DNA of 64,000 bases from Roseateles depolymerans (GTDB taxonomy: Bacteria > Pseudomonadota > Gammaproteobacteria > Burkholderiales > Burkholderiaceae_C): the NCBI RefSeq assembly GCF_003387155.1, contig NZ_QUMT01000007.1, positions 24,912-88,911 of the forward strand. The letters are read 5' to 3'. Made by a program: the position numbers and the translations under genes. The notes beneath the pieces were generated by a model. That model did no database searches. It saw only the letters and a program-made list of their open reading frames with translations, and was not told where the DNA came from. This document shows, piece by piece, positions 62,753-64,000 of the stretch (within the stretch, counting starts at the first letter, position 1; every line of letters starts with the position of its first letter).

Positions 62753-64000
62753 GCGGAGGTTTCTCCAGTGAGGGTGGACCGTTCGCCACCAGCCGTATCC
62801 TCGCACGGCAAGCTGAAGCGGAACTCGGTGCCGGTGGGAGAGTCGGGCGCGACGCGACTGTCGAAGTCCATGGCGCCGCCGTGCTGTTCCACCACCGTGC
62901 GGCACAGGCTCAGGCCCAGGCCCATGCCCTCGGTCCGGGTGGTGAAGAAGGGCGTGAAGAGCTGGCGGGCGACTTCCGGGGGAATGCCGGGGCCGCGGTC
63001 GATGACGGCGATGCTCAGCCAGCGCGGCTGCAGCGGACGCACCCGGATCACCAGCAGCCGGTCGGCCAGCGCTGTTGGGCCGTCCATCGCCTGAATGCCG
63101 TTGCGGGTGAGGTTGAGCAGCACCTGCTCCACCATGGTCCGGTCGCAGCGCACCCGGGGCAGTCGCTCCGGCAGGTCCAGCTCGATGCGGGTGCCGCTCT
63201 TGCGGGCCTGCAGCCGCACCAGCGGCAAGACCGCGTCCATCAGCTGCTCCACCCGGACCCATTCGCGGGACTGCTCGCGGCGACGCACGAAGTCATGCAC
63301 GCTCTTGATCACGCGGCCGGCCCGTTCGGCCTGCTCGGCAATGCGGGTGACGGCCTGCCGCACCATGTCGGGCGTCTGCGGATCGTCGGCTTCGCGGACC
63401 ATGAGGTTGATCGAGGCGGTGGCGTAGCTCGCGATGGCCGCGAGCGGCTGGTTGAGTTCGTGACTCAGCAGCGAGGCCATCTCACCCACGGTGGCCAGGC
63501 GCGCCGTGGCCTGCAGCCGCTCCTGCTGCTGGCGGGAGAGTTCCTCCACCTTGCGCTGCGCGCTCAGGTCCAGCACCGCGCTCATCCAGCCGGTCTGCTG
63601 GCCCTGCGCATTGAGCAGCGGCGCCTCGTAGATCATGACGGGAAAGCGCTCGCCGGTGCTGCGCGCAAAGACGGTCTCGAAGCCTTCGCGCGGCGGCAGA
63701 CCGGCTTCCCAGCGCGCTTCGCGGTCATGGTGGCGGCGCCAGTATTCCTCGATGAATTCCGGTGGCCAGTAAGGCGGCGCCTGCGGCGGCCGGCCGGTGC
63801 CGACCAGTTCCTCCGCGCCATAACCGACCATGGCGCAGAAGGCAGGATTCACATAGCTGATGTTGCCGTCCAGGTCGCGGGCGCGCAGGCCGGTGATCAG
63901 GGAGTTCTCCATCGCCTGACGGAAAGCCAGCGCTTCCGCCAGCGCATGTTCCGCCTGGGCGCGGCGCCGGCCGTCGCGGGCCAGCACCAGCACCAGGGCC
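62749..64000 (-). CDS. Sensor histidine kinase, N-terminus outside window
   Basis: The last 417 codons of a kinase whose frame is still open at base 64000. At the right edge ALVLVLARDGRRRAQAEHAL looks like the end of a membrane helix and a short coil. Then a PAS domain (NSLITGLRARDLDGNISYVN, FCAMVGYGAEELVG), the H-box SLLSHELNQPLAAIASYATA of the FixL/DctB type, N-box VLLNLTRNGIQAMDG, and G-boxes DRGPGI and GMGLGLSLCR. The partner regulator overlaps it. The missing part probably holds the input domain. Confidence 0.93.
   Translation of the reverse strand, partial: ALVLVLARDGRRRAQAEHALAEALAFRQAMENSLITGLRARDLDGNISYVNPAFCAMVGYGAEELVGTGRPPQAPPYWPPEFIEEYWRRHHDREARWEAGLPPREGFETVFARSTGERFPVMIYEAPLLNAQGQQTGWMSAVLDLSAQRKVEELSRQQQERLQATARLATVGEMASLLSHELNQPLAAIASYATASINLMVREADDPQTPDMVRQAVTRIAEQAERAGRVIKSVHDFVRRREQSREWVRVEQLMDAVLPLVRLQARKSGTRIELDLPERLPRVRCDRTMVEQVLLNLTRNGIQAMDGPTALADRLLVIRVRPLQPRWLSIAVIDRGPGIPPEVARQLFTPFFTTRTEGMGLGLSLCRTVVEQHGGAMDFDSRVAPDSPTGTEFRFSLPCEDTAGGERSTLTGETSA

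Overview
The window is a GC-rich (roughly two-thirds G+C) chromosomal segment of a betaproteobacterium of the order Burkholderiales. The gene families and several conserved gene orders (fur / bamE-dapB-exbB-exbD-leuS-lptE-holA; rsmB-DUF4390-NtrY-like kinase-short regulator; hpf-ptsN-hprK) fit the Roseateles/Mitsuaria/Pelomonas/Rubrivivax group; the genus is an inference. Coding density is high and the housekeeping genes look intact. No integrase, transposase, CRISPR array or prophage gene was seen.

Layout. 1-6.0 kb: end of an aldo/keto reductase, a CPA2-type antiporter overlapping a YbdK-type glutamate-cysteine ligase, an SAGC-motif protein overlapping an SH3-like exported protein, and a MurU-like nucleotidyltransferase. 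6.0-6.4 kb: two copies of a 99-bp hairpin repeat. 6.4-9.7 kb: transketolase and GAPDH, each followed by a hairpin terminator. 9.9-11.8 kb: secreted subtilase with a Gly-rich/TM/Arg sorting tail. 11.8-14.3 kb (minus): SET-domain protein, birA with an odd repeat insertion, and a small envelope protein. 14.4-21.0 kb: topB followed by three tandem, mutually related genes of unknown function (the MSF array) and a terminator. 21-28 kb: orphan histidine kinase, AEC transporter, GNAT enzyme and double-domain M16 peptidase. 28-33 kb: proA, queC, a LemA-like gene and the flavocytochrome c sulfide dehydrogenase pair. 33-34.2 kb (minus): folE with a BLUF photosensor gene 11 bp downstream. 34.4-39.5 kb: rsmB, DUF4390, NtrY-like kinase and a regulator without the AAA+ domain. 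39.5-45 kb: tRNA-Phe, an unknown gene, exported truncated haemoglobin, DUF3034 barrel, glyoxalase I, diiron protein and a glutathione peroxidase variant. 45-47.4 kb: gene-poor stretches around corA; the first holds a probable small RNA with a C-rich loop. 47.4-56.8 kb: hpf-ptsN-hprK, fur, and the bamE-to-holA run. 56.8-64 kb: cupredoxin-like protein with a GGDEF/EAL protein, and on the minus strand a sensor kinase/FixJ-like pair, thiL, pgpA and pncC.

How it fits together. Most of the window is core metabolism (pentose phosphate/glycolysis, proline, lysine, thiamine, biotin attachment, phospholipid), envelope assembly (BamE, LptE, MurU) and stress or nutrient control (Fur, PtsN/HprK, HPF, two-component systems, c-di-GMP). 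The least explained parts are the MSF array (17.2-21.0 kb), the putative C-rich sRNA (45.3-45.5 kb), the hairpin repeats (6.06-6.35 kb), the folE-BLUF pair, and a recurring theme of short in-frame tandem repeats inside coding sequences (birA, array genes B and C, pgpA, the cupredoxin gene and the DUF3034 gene).
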